NCBI RefSeq assembly: GCF_001425825.1
Contig: NZ_LMDM01000019.1
Span: 24,214 to 88,213 of the forward strand
DNA from: Rhizobacter sp. Root1238
GTDB lineage: Bacteria; Pseudomonadota; Gammaproteobacteria; Burkholderiales; Burkholderiaceae_C
DNA: 64,000 nucleotides
Direction of reading: 5' to 3'
The position numbers and the translations under genes are program-made. Under the pieces are notes generated by a model, which was not told where the DNA came from, did no database searches, and worked only from the letters and a program-made list of their open reading frames with translations. Positions 29,491-39,704 of the stretch are shown here, in pieces; position 1 is the stretch's first letter; each line of letters opens with the position of its first letter.

Positions 29491-30342
29491 GTGCATCTCC
29501 ACTCAACGCCGGAACAGGCGCGTTTGCGATTCTCGCCTCGCACACTCTGCCTCGCGCTGCTGGCGTCGGGGTTGATGGGGGCATGGCAGGCGGCCCGGGC
29601 GCAGGCCGCCTCCGCACCCGCGGCGAAAGAAGAGTCCGCGCCCAGCGAGCGCGCCAAGCGCGAGGCGGAGAACGTCTTCCGCTGGATCATGATCCACTCG
29701 GACAAGCCCCGCAAAACGCGCGACGGCAAGGACGACAAGCCGGCCGCGCCTGCACCGGCGCCGGTCGCCAATGCACCCAGACCGGCACCGGCCGCACGCG
29801 TCGCGAAGGCGGGCGAGGGCAGTGCCGAAGGCGCGGTGGCTGCACCCGTACCGGCACCTGCGCCGGCGCCCGCGATCCGCGCCGCAGCGGCGCCGGCCCA
29901 GGTGCCTGCTGCAGCGGCGCAGGCAGTGCCGGTCTCCACGGTCGACAACGAAGCGGCGCGCATGTCGAACAACGCCGCGGCGCTGGCTCGCGGGAACGGG
30001 GCAGCGGTCGGCAACGGCGGCGGCCGCACGGCCATGCCGGACGCCGCCGCGCCACCCGCGCTCGCCGCGGCGCCGGAACCCGAGCCCGAGCAGGAGTCGC
30101 TGGTGATGGTGTCCCAGGTGGAGCCGCAATTCCCGCGCGCGGTGATGCTCGACCTGCGTCGCGGCACCGTGCGGGTGCGCTTCGACGTGATGACCGATGG
30201 CACGGTGGCCGGGCAGACCGTCGTGTCCTCGACCAATGTGCGGCTGAACCGCGCAGCACTGGCCGCCGTCGGGCAATGGAAGTTCCAACCGTTGCGCGAG
30301 GCGCAAGAGGGCATCGTCGAAGTGGGCTTCAACCTCGATTGA
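29491..30342 (+). CDS. TonB-like C-terminal domain protein
   Basis: A 283-residue exported protein. A hydrophobic signal or anchor segment (RTLCLALLASGLMGAWQAARA) is followed by a long Ala/Pro-rich linker and a C-terminal TonB-type domain (about 195-283) with VEPQFPRAVMLDLRRGTVRV, TVVSSTNVRLNRAALAAVGQW and KFQPL. The GTG at 29491 is preferred because GGAAGGA lies 5 bases before it; an upstream GTG at 29437 has no ribosome-binding site. No exbBD partner is adjacent, so energy transduction to an outer-membrane receptor is not assured. Many such proteins are of unknown role. Confidence 0.75.
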   Translation: MHLHSTPEQARLRFSPRTLCLALLASGLMGAWQAARAQAASAPAAKEESAPSERAKREAENVFRWIMIHSDKPRKTRDGKDDKPAAPAPAPVANAPRPAPAARVAKAGEGSAEGAVAAPVPAPAPAPAIRAAAAPAQVPAAAAQAVPVSTVDNEAARMSNNAAALARGNGAAVGNGGGRTAMPDAAAPPALAAAPEPEPEQESLVMVSQVEPQFPRAVMLDLRRGTVRVRFDVMTDGTVAGQTVVSSTNVRLNRAALAAVGQWKFQPLREAQEGIVEVGFNLD

Positions 30343-30359
30343 GCCGCTCCCGAGCGGCT
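30342..30359. terminator. Hairpin between convergent genes
   Basis: AGCCGCTC (30342-30349) and GAGCGGCT (30352-30359) form an 8-bp stem with a 2-base centre, overlapping the stop of the TonB-like gene and just before the end of the convergent GGDEF/EAL gene. There is no U-run on either strand, so it may be a weak bidirectional terminator or simply a stabilising 3' hairpin. Confidence 0.4.
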
Positions 30360-30366
30360 GCAGCGG

Positions 30367-33300
30367 TCAGGCCGCGATGGTCCGCTCCGGCGCGATCGCG
30401 CCCCGGTACTGCCGCACCCAGTCGACCACCTCGGTCGACGGCATCGCGGCCGCGATGCCGTTGCCCTGGGCCATGTCGCAGCCGATCGCGATCAGGCGCT
30501 GCGCCTGGGCCCGCGATTCGACGCCCTCGGCCACCACCGTGCAGCCGAAGGTGCGCGACAGGCTGATCACGCCGGCGACGATCGCATGGTCCTGCGGGTC
30601 GAGCAGCATGTTCTGCACGAACGAGCGGTCGATCTTCAGCAGGTCGAGCGGCAGCCGCTTCAGGTAGGTGAGGGTGGAATAGCCGGTGCCGAAATCGTCG
30701 AGCGCGAATCGCACGCCGAGCTTGCGGCACTCCTGCATCAGCTGCACCGTGTAGTCCACGTCGGCCAGTGCGGCGGTTTCCAGCACCTCGATCACCAGGC
30801 GCTGCGCCACCGGCGAGTTGTAGCGCGACAGCAGGCCGGCCAGGCGCTGCGCGAACAGCGGCTCCTGCAGGTGCCGCGCCGAGACGTTGATGCTGACCGT
30901 CAGGTCGAGCCCCTGGCGCTGCCATTGCGCGAGTTGCTCGATGCCTTGTTGCAGCACCCAGTCGCCGACGCTCGCGCTGAGGCCGGTGTGCTCGATCAGC
31001 GGCAGGAAATGCGCCGGCGCGATCACGCCGTGCTGCGGATGCTTCCAGCGCAGCAGCGCCTCGACGCCCATCACCGTGCCGTTGCGCAGGTCGACCTTGG
31101 GCTGGTAGTAGAGGCAGAACTCCTGCGCGTCGAGCGCGGTCTGCACGCGGCTGAGCGCCTCGAAGCGCTCTTCGGTGCGGCGGTTGAGCTCGGTGTCGAA
31201 GAACAGCGAGCCATTGCGGCCGGCCTGCTTCGCGCCGTACATCGCATGGTCGGCGTGGCGCAGCAGCGTTTCGGCGTCGGCGCGGTCGACCGGGTAGACG
31301 GTGGCGCCCAGGCTGGCGGTGACGATCACCGGTCCGATGCCCATGCCGAGGTTGTACGGCAGCGAGACCTGGCGCAGCACGCGCTCGACGGTCGCCTGCG
31401 CGTCTTCGATCGTGGCGGCGCGCAGCAGCAGCACGAATTCGTCGCCGCCGAGGCGCGCGACCTCGTCGGTCCAGTGGTCCCAGCGCCCGAGCGAATTGCG
31501 CAGCCGCTGCGCCAGCTCGACCAGCAGCCGGTCGCCGGCCTCGTGGCCATGCGTGTCGTTGACGGGCTTGAAGTTGTCGAGGTCGAGGTAGCAGACCACC
31601 AGCAGGTAGCCATCGCGCTCGCTCGCGCGGATGGCCTCGCGCAGCATCTGCGCGAGGCGGGCCCGGTTGGGCAGCCGGGTCAGCTCGTCGAAATGCGCCT
31701 GGCGCTCGAGCTGTTCGCGGTGCAGCCGGGCCTGCGTGGTGTCCGACAGCACCAGCACGTGGTGGCGCAGTTCTGCGTCGGGGCCGGGGATCGCGGAGAT
31801 CGTGACCTGCAGCGCGCACAGCTCGCCGTCGCGCCGCCGGTCGATGATCTCGCCGCGCCACGAGCCGGTCGATTCGAGCGCCGCCGCCATGCTGGCGCGT
31901 TGTGCGGCGCCCGGCTCGCCGTCGGCGGCCGGACGCAGCAGGGCCGGCACGGCGCCGAGCATTTCTTCGCGCGAGAAGCCGGTGATCTTCGTGAAGGCCG
32001 GGTTCACGTCGAGCACGCGGCAGGCCGCGTCGGTGATGATCAGGCCTTCGTGCAGGTACTCGAAGAGCCGCGTCGTCACGTTCTGGCGCTCCGCGGTGGC
32101 GTGGCGGTCGGTGATGTCGATCGCGGTGGCGATCACGCGCAGCGGCTCGCCGTCGGATGTGCGCTCGACAACGCGGGCATGGCCTTCGAGCCACAGCCAG
32201 CGCCCGTCCTTGGCCTGCAGCCGGAACTCGAACGCGTCGGCCTCGCCGGCCGGCGCCGTGCCGCGGCCGCGCGGCTGCAGCGCGCTCAGCAGGCGGGCAC
32301 TGTCGGACGGATGGGTGCGGGCCAGCAGCCCGTCGATGCGGTGGCCGAACTCGACGCTGCCGTAGCCGAGCATGCGCAGCCAGCGGCGCGAATAGCCGAT
32401 GCGGCCGCTGCGCAGGTCCCATTGAAGCGTGCCGACGCCGGCTGCGTCGAGCGCCAGTTGCCAGCGTGACTCGTTGGTCGCGGTGCGGCCGACCACGGCG
32501 CTGGCGAGCAGCGGCGTGGCGCACAAGGTGGCCAGCCAGCCGGACAGCGTGGCCGGGTCGGCCAGCGGCCCCGTGCCCGCGGCGACCGACCCGGTGGCGG
32601 CCCAGGCCGCGAGCCCTGCAGCGATCAGCAGGACCGTGGCCGAGGCCGGCAGCAGCCCGCGGCGCGCGGCCATGCCACCGACCAGCAGGTGCGGGATGCT
32701 GGCCAGCGCGAGCATCGCCGGGGTGTTGCCGTGGCGGGCGACGGCCCAGGCCGCGGCCAGCGCCCCGGCCCCCAACGCGGCGCTGGCCAGCCAGCGCCAT
32801 TGCGCGAACGCCTGTTGCAGTGCCTGGCGCGACAGGGCCAGCAGCGGCAGTGCGAGCAGCATCGAAGCCAGCGCGTCGCGCGCTGCGGCGACGGCGCCAG
32901 GTTGCAGCCACACCTGCCGATCGAGCGGGCCGTCGACGGTGAAACAGACGAGGGCGTTGGCCACCGAGATCGAGGTGGGCAGCAACACGCCGACACCCAG
33001 CATCAGCGCGGCATCGCGCCAGCCGTCGATGCGGCCGACGAAGCCGAGGCGGCGCAGCAGCAAGGCCGACAACCAGGCGCCGCCGACCGTGCCGGCCGAG
33101 AGCGCCGCGGCTTGCCAGGGCATCAGGTCGGCACCCAGCAGCGCGAGGCAGCCGGCCAGCCAGAGCCCGGGGAGCATGCCGCTGCCCCAGCGCAGCAGCG
33201 CGGCCAGCATCAGGCCGCCGGGCAACCAGGGCAACGGAACCGCGAGCGACGCGAGGTTGAGCAGCGGCGTCGACAACCCCCAGCGAGCGAGGGCCACACA

Positions 33301-33396
33301 CGCCAGCGACGCCAGCACCGCCTGCACGGCCCTGACGCTCAGGCGCGTGGACGGCAGCAGGATGACGGGCAGGGTGGGCAGGCGGATGACGGGCAC
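30367..33396 (-). CDS. MASE1-PAS-GGDEF-EAL cyclic-di-GMP protein
   Basis: A 1009-residue membrane protein controlling cyclic-di-GMP. About eight TM segments (22-300) resemble the MASE1 sensor, with the typical PLPWLPGGLMLAALLRWG near the N-terminus. Two PAS domains (about 308-430 and 438-555) precede a GGDEF domain with intact RLGGDEF (650-654) and an EAL domain with intact VEALLRW (779-781) plus LDDFGTGYSTLTYLKRLP. Both output domains keep catalytic motifs, so it could make or degrade the messenger; net activity cannot be told. The usual IARPMP near the end reads IAAAMP. Confidence 0.9.
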   Translation of the reverse strand: MPVIRLPTLPVILLPSTRLSVRAVQAVLASLACVALARWGLSTPLLNLASLAVPLPWLPGGLMLAALLRWGSGMLPGLWLAGCLALLGADLMPWQAAALSAGTVGGAWLSALLLRRLGFVGRIDGWRDAALMLGVGVLLPTSISVANALVCFTVDGPLDRQVWLQPGAVAAARDALASMLLALPLLALSRQALQQAFAQWRWLASAALGAGALAAAWAVARHGNTPAMLALASIPHLLVGGMAARRGLLPASATVLLIAAGLAAWAATGSVAAGTGPLADPATLSGWLATLCATPLLASAVVGRTATNESRWQLALDAAGVGTLQWDLRSGRIGYSRRWLRMLGYGSVEFGHRIDGLLARTHPSDSARLLSALQPRGRGTAPAGEADAFEFRLQAKDGRWLWLEGHARVVERTSDGEPLRVIATAIDITDRHATAERQNVTTRLFEYLHEGLIITDAACRVLDVNPAFTKITGFSREEMLGAVPALLRPAADGEPGAAQRASMAAALESTGSWRGEIIDRRRDGELCALQVTISAIPGPDAELRHHVLVLSDTTQARLHREQLERQAHFDELTRLPNRARLAQMLREAIRASERDGYLLVVCYLDLDNFKPVNDTHGHEAGDRLLVELAQRLRNSLGRWDHWTDEVARLGGDEFVLLLRAATIEDAQATVERVLRQVSLPYNLGMGIGPVIVTASLGATVYPVDRADAETLLRHADHAMYGAKQAGRNGSLFFDTELNRRTEERFEALSRVQTALDAQEFCLYYQPKVDLRNGTVMGVEALLRWKHPQHGVIAPAHFLPLIEHTGLSASVGDWVLQQGIEQLAQWQRQGLDLTVSINVSARHLQEPLFAQRLAGLLSRYNSPVAQRLVIEVLETAALADVDYTVQLMQECRKLGVRFALDDFGTGYSTLTYLKRLPLDLLKIDRSFVQNMLLDPQDHAIVAGVISLSRTFGCTVVAEGVESRAQAQRLIAIGCDMAQGNGIAAAMPSTEVVDWVRQYRGAIAPERTIAA

Positions 33397-33555
33397 GTGG
33401 GCGTCGCGAGGAAGCTTTTGAATGTACCCCGCGGCGCCTCCGCCAGACGCTGCGCGATACCCCGCATCTGCAGGGTATCGGTCAGCCGATGGAATCGATA
33501 CGGATCTCCGGGAAACGCACCGCGAAAGCGGCGCGCCGGGTCGCTTGCTCGAGAA

Positions 33556-33873
33556 TCAGAGCGCGAAGTCTTCGAGTTTCTTGCCCGCGGCAACGGCTGC
33601 CTTCAGCCATTTGGGTTGCAGGCCGCGACCGCTCCAGGTTTCGCCGGTGGCATTGTTGCGAAACTTGGCCGCGACTTTCCCGCCTTTGCTGGCGCCGGCT
33701 TTGCCGCCGGTTTTTGTGCTGCTCTTGCCGGTCAGGTCGGAAGGCGACAGACCGTATTCGTTCATCAGCGACTTGACTTTGGCAATCGCGTCCTGGCGTT
33801 CACGCTTTTGCGTGGCTTCGATTTCCTGCTCGAGGGCAGCCTTCTTGGCGAGCAAATCCTGCAACGTGGTCAT
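33556..33873 (-). CDS. H-NS family nucleoid protein
   Basis: A 105-residue DNA-binding protein. An N-terminal coiled coil for oligomerisation (LLAKKAALEQEIEATQ) and a Lys/Gly/Ser-rich linker lead to the H-NS C-terminal domain with FRNNATGETWSGRGLQPKWL. This short type is common in Burkholderiales. It silences AT-rich foreign DNA, which is notable because an AT-rich block lies in the prophage at 51.9-55.3 kb. A good ribosome-binding site (AGGAAACC) precedes the ATG. Confidence 0.93.
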   Translation of the reverse strand: MTTLQDLLAKKAALEQEIEATQKRERQDAIAKVKSLMNEYGLSPSDLTGKSSTKTGGKAGASKGGKVAAKFRNNATGETWSGRGLQPKWLKAAVAAGKKLEDFAL

Positions 33874-33993
33874 CGGTGGTTTCCTGTTGAACCCGGCTAT
33901 ATCTGCCGGCGCCGGGATTCTAATTCAGGAAACTGCGGAAAGCCAAGCGCAAAACTGCCGGCCTCGAAACTGTCGGTTTCAGGGCCGACGGGT

Positions 33994-34266
33994 TCAAGGC
34001 GTGGGGGGCACGTATCCCGCGGGTTGCTCGGCGCCTTCGCCAAAGAAGAATCGTTCCATTTGCCGGGCCAGGTACTGGCGGGCGCGCTGGTCAGCCAGGT
34101 TCAGCCGGTTCTCGTTGACCAGCATGGTCTGGTGCTTCATCCACGCCGCCCAGGCTTCCTTGCTGACCTCGTTGTAAATGCGCTTGCCGAGTTCACCGGG
34201 GTAAGGCGCGAAATCCAGGCCTTCGGCCTCTTTCTTCAGGTAGACGCATTGCACCATTCGGGCCAT
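33994..34266 (-). CDS. Probable Fe(2+)-trafficking protein YggX
   Basis: A 90-residue protein matching Ygg[21 protein letters not shown] with the conserved Cys7, [20 protein letters not shown] and [20 protein letters not shown]. It protects iron-sulfur clusters from oxidative damage. Length is the family's normal. It lies about 50 bases after argA on the same strand and may share its transcript. Confidence 0.95.
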   Translation of the reverse strand: MARMVQCVYLKKEAEGLDFAPYPGELGKRIYNEVSKEAWAAWMKHQTMLVNENRLNLADQRARQYLARQMERFFFGEGAEQPAGYVPPTP

Positions 34267-34317
34267 GAGGTAACTCCAATCGAACTGTTTGTAATGTTGT
34301 GAGATGAAACCGGCGAA

Positions 34318-35658
34318 TCACGCCAGCTTCTTGACGAGGACCTGGGACCGCCGATCCCAGTTGTATTTGCGCTTGCGGGCCTCGGGCAGCCAGTCGGGAT
34401 CGACCTGCTTGAAGCCGCGCTTGATGAACCAATGCATCGTGCGGGTGGTCAGCACGAAAATGCTGTCGAACCCGGCGCCGCGCGCGCGCTGTTCGATGCG
34501 CTTCAGTATTTTCTCGCCATCGCCTTGCCCTTGCACATTCGGGGACACCGTCAGCGCGGCCATTTCGGCGGTATGCGCCTCGGGATACGGATACAAAGCG
34601 GCACAGCCGAAGATAACGCCGTCGTGTTCGATGACGGTGTAATGGTCGATATCACGTTCGATTTCGGTCCGGTCACGTTTGACCAGGGTTCCGTCCTTCT
34701 CGAACGGCTCGATCAGTTGCAGGATGCCGCCGATGTCGTCGGAGGTGGCTTCGCGCAGGCTTTCGAGTTTCTCGTCGACGATCATCGTGCCGACGCCATC
34801 GTGCGTGAACAATTCCATCAGCACCGAGCCGTCGACCGAGAACGGCACGATGTGCACCCGCTCGACGCCGTCTTCGCAGGCCTTCACCGCGTGCTGCAGG
34901 TAGAACGCGGTGTCGGTCGGCTGCATCGGGTTGGGCAGGCCGGCGAGCAGTTTGCGGGCGTCGGCCAGGCCGAGTTCCTGGTCGATCTCGCTGTCGGGAT
35001 CGAGCGGGTCGAGCGGGATGCCGCGCACCTCGGTCACGTAGATCAGCTTGTCGGCCTGCAATTCGCTGGCGGTGCTGGCGGCCACGTCTTCCATGCTGAG
35101 GTTGAAAGCCTCGCCGGTGGGCGAGAAGCCGAACGGCGACAGCATCGCGAGTGCGCCGATCTCGACCAGCTTGCGGATGCCGGTCGCATCGATCTTGCGC
35201 ACCAGGCCGGTGTGCTGGAAATCGATGCCGTCGACGATGCCGACCGGGCGTGCGGTGATGAAATTGCCGGAGACGACGCGGATCTGGCTGTGCGCCATCG
35301 GCGTGTTCGGCAGGCCCTGCGAGAACGCGGCCTCGATCTCGTAGCGCAACTGGCCTGCGGCTTCTTGCGCGCAGTCGAGCGCCAGCGGGTCGGTCACGCG
35401 CATGCCGTGGCTGAAACGCGAGGTGTGGCCCTTGGCGCGCAACTGTTCCTCGACCTGGGGGCGAAAACCATGCACCAGCACCAGCTTGATGCCCATCGCA
35501 TGCAGGATGGCCAAGTCTTGCGCGAACGCGGACAGCTTGCCGGCGGCGATCAGCTCGCCGGCGATCGCCACCACGAAGGTCTTGCCGCGGTGCGCGTGGA
35601 TGTGCGGTGCCACCGAACGGAACCACGGCACGAAGGTGTGGGGAAAGACGAGGTTCAT
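34318..35658 (-). CDS. argA: N-acetylglutamate synthase ArgA
   Basis: A 446-residue enzyme for the first step of arginine synthesis, acetyl-CoA plus glutamate. The N-terminal amino-acid-kinase fold (about 20-290; VAIAGELIAAGKLSAFAQDL, KLVLVHGFRPQVEEQL) gives arginine feedback control. The C-terminal GNAT domain (about 300-446) has MAALTVSPNVQGQGDGEKIL. Length and fusion fit the classical ArgA. The start MNLVFPHTF is supported by homology. It is divergent from hrpA with a 61-base gap. Confidence 0.96.
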   Translation of the reverse strand: MNLVFPHTFVPWFRSVAPHIHAHRGKTFVVAIAGELIAAGKLSAFAQDLAILHAMGIKLVLVHGFRPQVEEQLRAKGHTSRFSHGMRVTDPLALDCAQEAAGQLRYEIEAAFSQGLPNTPMAHSQIRVVSGNFITARPVGIVDGIDFQHTGLVRKIDATGIRKLVEIGALAMLSPFGFSPTGEAFNLSMEDVAASTASELQADKLIYVTEVRGIPLDPLDPDSEIDQELGLADARKLLAGLPNPMQPTDTAFYLQHAVKACEDGVERVHIVPFSVDGSVLMELFTHDGVGTMIVDEKLESLREATSDDIGGILQLIEPFEKDGTLVKRDRTEIERDIDHYTVIEHDGVIFGCAALYPYPEAHTAEMAALTVSPNVQGQGDGEKILKRIEQRARGAGFDSIFVLTTRTMHWFIKRGFKQVDPDWLPEARKRKYNWDRRSQVLVKKLA

Positions 35659-35719
35659 GGCGTGGCCGCACGACCGGCCGCAGTTTGAAATAATCGACGA
35701 TTTTGCACGAAGGCTTCGA

Positions 35720-38700
35720 GTGACCTCTGTCCCGCGCCGCGGTCCGCCGCCGGTGGCCAATCGGGTTGTTGCCAATCCGATTCCGCCGATCACCTTTCCC
35801 GAATCGCTGCCGGTGTCGTCCCGGCGCGACGAGATCGCGCAAGCCATCGAGGCGAACCAGGTCGTGATCGTCTGCGGCGAGACCGGCTCCGGCAAGACCA
35901 CGCAGCTGCCGAAGATCGCGCTGACGCTCGGCCGTGGCAAGGGCGCCGGCGGCAAGGGGCTGATCGGCCACACGCAGCCGCGACGCATTGCGGCTTCCAG
36001 CGTCGCCAAGCGCATCGCGCAGGAGCTGAACACGCCGCTCGGCGAGCACGTCGGCTTCAAGGTGCGCTTTCAAGACCGCCTGTCGGCCGGCGCGAGCGTC
36101 AAGCTGATGACCGACGGCATCCTGCTGGCCGAGACGCAGACCGATCCGCTGCTGAAGGCCTACGACACGCTGATCATCGACGAGGCCCACGAGCGCAGCC
36201 TGAACATCGACTTCCTGCTCGGCTACCTGCGGCAGATCCTGCCGCGCCGGCCCGACCTGAAGATCATCGTCACGTCGGCCACCATCGATGCCGACCGCTT
36301 TGCGCAACACTTCGCGTCGCGGCACGGGCCGGCGCCGGTGATCCAGGTGTCGGGGCGGCTGTTCCCGGTCGAGCAGCGCTGGCGGCCGTTCGAGGAGTCG
36401 CGCGAATACGGCCTGAACGATGCGATCGGCGATGGCGTCGACGAGCTGTGGCGCGAGGGCGCCGGCGACGTGCTGGTCTTCCTGCCCGGCGAGCGCGAGA
36501 TCCGCGAAGCGGCCGAGCACCTGCGCAAGCACCACCCGCCGGGTGTCGAGGTGGTGCCGCTGTTCGCGCGGCTCAGCCAGCAGGAGCAGGATGCCGTGTT
36601 CGAGCCGCACAGCGCGCGCCGCATCGTGCTGGCCACCAACGTCGCCGAGACCTCGCTGACCGTGCCGGGCATCCAGTACGTGATCGATGCCGGCACCGCG
36701 CGCGTCAAGCGCTACAGCTACCGCAACAAGGTCGAGCAGTTGCAGATCGAGCCGGTCAGCCAGGCGGCCGCGAACCAGCGGGCCGGCCGTTGCGGGCGCG
36801 TCAGCAACGGCATCTGCATCCGGCTGTACGACGAGAAGGACTACAGCGAGCGGCCGCGTTTCACCGATCCGGAGATCCTGCGCTCGTCGCTGGCCGGCGT
36901 GATCCTGCGCATGAAGTCGCTCGGGCTCGGGCTGGTCGAGGACTTTCCGTTCCTGGAGCCGCCGCCGCGCCGAGCGATCGCCGACGGCTACCAGCTGCTG
37001 CACGAACTGGGCGCGGTCGATGAGCAGAACGAGTTGACGCCGACCGGTCGCGAGCTGTCCAAGCTGCCGCTGGATCCACGCGTGGGCCGCATGATCCTGG
37101 AGGCGCGCAACCGCGAATCGCTGGCCGAGGTGCTGGTCATCGCGTCGTCGCTCAGCGTGCAGGACGCGCGCGACCGGCCGATGGAGCACCAGCAGGCCGC
37201 CGATGCGGCGCACAAGAAGTTCGACGACGACCGCTCGGAGTTCGTCGGCACGCTGAAGCTCTGGAAGTGGCTGGAAGACGCGCGTGGCGGCAGCAAGGAG
37301 CACAAGCTGTCGCACCGCAAGCAGGAACAGCTGCTGCGCGACAACTTCGTGTCGCCGCGCCGGGTGCGCGAATGGCGCGACATCCATTCGCAGTTGCACA
37401 CCGTGGTGGCCGAGCACGGCTGGCGGCTGAACACGCTGCCGGCCACCTACGACCAGCTGCACCTGGCGATGCTGGCGGGGTTGCTGGGCAACATCGGCCA
37501 GAAGAGCGACGAGGACGACTGGTACCTCGGCGCCCGCGGCATCAAGTTCTACAAGCACCCGGGCTCGCACCTCGGCAAGAAGCCGGGGCGCTGGATCGTT
37601 GCGGCCGAGCTGGTCGAGACCACGCGGCTGTTCGGCCGCGGCATCGCCAACATCGAGCCGCAGTGGCTGCCGGGCATCGCCGGCCACCTGATCAAGACGC
37701 AGCTGCTGGAGCCGCACTGGGAGAAGAAGGCGGCCGAGGTGATCGCGCTCGAGCGGGCGACGCTGTACGGGCTGGTGATCTACAGCAACCGGCGCGTCAA
37801 CTTCGGGCGCGTGGATGCGGCGGCGGCGCGCGAGATCTTCATCCGCGAAGCGCTGGTGAACGGCGAATGGGAGACGCGGCTGCCGTTCCTGGCGGCCAAC
37901 CGCAAGCTGATCGCGCAGGTCGAGGAGCTGGAGCACAAGTCGCGCCGGCAGGACGTGCTGGTGGATGACGAGCTGATCCACGCGTTCTACGACCAGCAGC
38001 TGCCCGCCGATGTGTGCAGCGGCCACAGCCTGGAGCGCTGGTACCGCGAGGAGAGCCAGCGCCAGCCGAAGCTGCTGTTCCTGACGCGCGAAGAATTGAT
38101 GCGGCACGAGGCGGCCGGCATCACGACGGCGTCGTTCCCGAAGACGCTGCGGATGGGCGGCGTCGACTGCCTCGCGACCTACCTGCACGACCCGGGCGAC
38201 CCGAAAGACGGCGTGACCGTCACCGTGCCGATCTATGCGCTGAACCAGGTCAACGACGAGCGCTGCGAATGGCTGGTACCCGGCATGCTGAAGGACAAGG
38301 TGCTGGCGCTGGTGAAGACCTTGCACCAGCGTCCGCGTTCGCGGCTGGTGCCGTTGCCCGACTATGCGCAGGGTTTCGTCGACCAGGTGCACGAGGCGCA
38401 TGGCTTCGGCGCGGGCAGCCTGGTCGACGTGCTGCTGAAGGCGGTGCGCGACAAGACGCAGCTCGACGTGAAGCGGGCGGATTTCAAGCTGGAGCAGCTG
38501 TCGCCGCACCTGTTCATGAACTTCCGCATCGTCGACGAGAACGGCCGGCAGCTCGGGCAGGGCCGCAACCTCGCGAGCCTGAAGGCCGAACTGGGCGTGC
38601 AGGCGCGCTCGGCGTTCCAGGCGCTGGCGGTGCTGCGGCCGACGGTGGCGGTTGCGCCGGCGGCACCTGCGGCTGTGGCGGGTGCAGCGGGGGCTGCGAA

Positions 38701-39607
38701 CACGATCGTCGTCAAGACGGCCCCGGGCCGTGCGAGTGCACCGGCGGCCGACGTGGCCGATCCGACCTACACCGACTGGACCTTCGGCGAGCTGCCCGAA
38801 TTGATGGAGGTGAAGCGCGGCAACCAGGTGCTGGTGGGTTTCCCGGCGCTGATCGACCGCGGCAGCCATGTGCAGATCGAGGTGTTCGACGAACCGGACG
38901 TGGCGGCGCACAAGCACCGGGCTGGCCTGCGCCGGCTGGTGGCGCTGCAGATCCGCGACGCGCTGAAGTACCTCGAGAAGAACATCCCCGACCTGCAGAA
39001 GATGGCGGTGCTGTACATGCCACTCGGCACGGCGGAAGAGCTGCGCGAGCAGATCATCGACCTGGCGCTCGACCGCGCGTTCCTGGCCGACCCGCTGCCG
39101 GCCGATCCGCAGGCTTTCCGGCGCCGCATCGACGAAGGGCGAGGGCGCCTGACGCTGATCGCCAACGAGATCGCCCGCAGCGTGATCGTGGTGCTGACCG
39201 AGTTTGCCGCGGCGCAGCGCAAGCTGAAGGATGCACGGGCGCCGAAGGAGGTGGGCGATGACGTGCAGGCTCAGCTGGCGCGCCTGATGCCCAAGCGCTT
39301 CGTGCTGGCAACGCCGTGGGCGCAGCTGGCCCACCTGCCGCGCTACCTGAAGGGCGTGACGATGCGGCTGGACAAGCTGCGCGCCGATCCGGCCCGCGAT
39401 GGCCAGCGCCTGGCCGAGCTACGCCCGCTGGAGCAGCGCTACCTGCGGATGATGGCCGACCGCAAGGGCGTGCACGACGCGCGGCTGGAGGAGTTCCGCT
39501 GGCTGCTGGAGGAGCTGCGCATCAGCCTGTTTGCGCAGGAACTGCGCACGCCGCAGCCGGTCAGCGTGAAGCGGCTGGAGAAGGCGCTGGGGGCGTTGAC
39601 GGTGTGA
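35720..39607 (+). CDS. hrpA: ATP-dependent RNA helicase HrpA
   Basis: A 1295-residue DEAH-box helicase. Walker A is CGETGSGKTTQ (residues 53-60) and the DEAH box is IIDEAHERS (154-157). Motif III TSATIDADRF, motif V TNVAETSLTVPG and motif VI QRAGRCGR are all present. The helicase-associated and OB-fold regions and the long C-terminal extension match HrpA (about 1300 residues). The start is a GTG, since the open frame upstream lies antisense to argA. In E. coli HrpA acts in mRNA processing and rescue of stalled or collided ribosomes. Confidence 0.95.
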   Translation: MTSVPRRGPPPVANRVVANPIPPITFPESLPVSSRRDEIAQAIEANQVVIVCGETGSGKTTQLPKIALTLGRGKGAGGKGLIGHTQPRRIAASSVAKRIAQELNTPLGEHVGFKVRFQDRLSAGASVKLMTDGILLAETQTDPLLKAYDTLIIDEAHERSLNIDFLLGYLRQILPRRPDLKIIVTSATIDADRFAQHFASRHGPAPVIQVSGRLFPVEQRWRPFEESREYGLNDAIGDGVDELWREGAGDVLVFLPGEREIREAAEHLRKHHPPGVEVVPLFARLSQQEQDAVFEPHSARRIVLATNVAETSLTVPGIQYVIDAGTARVKRYSYRNKVEQLQIEPVSQAAANQRAGRCGRVSNGICIRLYDEKDYSERPRFTDPEILRSSLAGVILRMKSLGLGLVEDFPFLEPPPRRAIADGYQLLHELGAVDEQNELTPTGRELSKLPLDPRVGRMILEARNRESLAEVLVIASSLSVQDARDRPMEHQQAADAAHKKFDDDRSEFVGTLKLWKWLEDARGGSKEHKLSHRKQEQLLRDNFVSPRRVREWRDIHSQLHTVVAEHGWRLNTLPATYDQLHLAMLAGLLGNIGQKSDEDDWYLGARGIKFYKHPGSHLGKKPGRWIVAAELVETTRLFGRGIANIEPQWLPGIAGHLIKTQLLEPHWEKKAAEVIALERATLYGLVIYSNRRVNFGRVDAAAAREIFIREALVNGEWETRLPFLAANRKLIAQVEELEHKSRRQDVLVDDELIHAFYDQQLPADVCSGHSLERWYREESQRQPKLLFLTREELMRHEAAGITTASFPKTLRMGGVDCLATYLHDPGDPKDGVTVTVPIYALNQVNDERCEWLVPGMLKDKVLALVKTLHQRPRSRLVPLPDYAQGFVDQVHEAHGFGAGSLVDVLLKAVRDKTQLDVKRADFKLEQLSPHLFMNFRIVDENGRQLGQGRNLASLKAELGVQARSAFQALAVLRPTVAVAPAAPAAVAGAAGAANTIVVKTAPGRASAPAADVADPTYTDWTFGELPELMEVKRGNQVLVGFPALIDRGSHVQIEVFDEPDVAAHKHRAGLRRLVALQIRDALKYLEKNIPDLQKMAVLYMPLGTAEELREQIIDLALDRAFLADPLPADPQAFRRRIDEGRGRLTLIANEIARSVIVVLTEFAAAQRKLKDARAPKEVGDDVQAQLARLMPKRFVLATPWAQLAHLPRYLKGVTMRLDKLRADPARDGQRLAELRPLEQRYLRMMADRKGVHDARLEEFRWLLEELRISLFAQELRTPQPVSVKRLEKALGALTV

Positions 39608-39704
39608 GAAGCCGCGAAGTGCGGACGGATTCAGCGCGAGGGCGATCTGTTCCGGTGGGCGAGGACCCCGAATCGACGCCTGCGCTGGTTACAATGCGTC
39701 GGTT

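Noticed and set aside
34673..39334. Very long antisense open frame (1553 codons) opposite hrpA, and similar ones at 23525-27175, 3742-5790 and 27561-29411
   Set aside because: All lie opposite well-supported genes, have His/Arg/Gln/Ala-rich unnatural composition, and arise from the high-GC third positions of the real gene.
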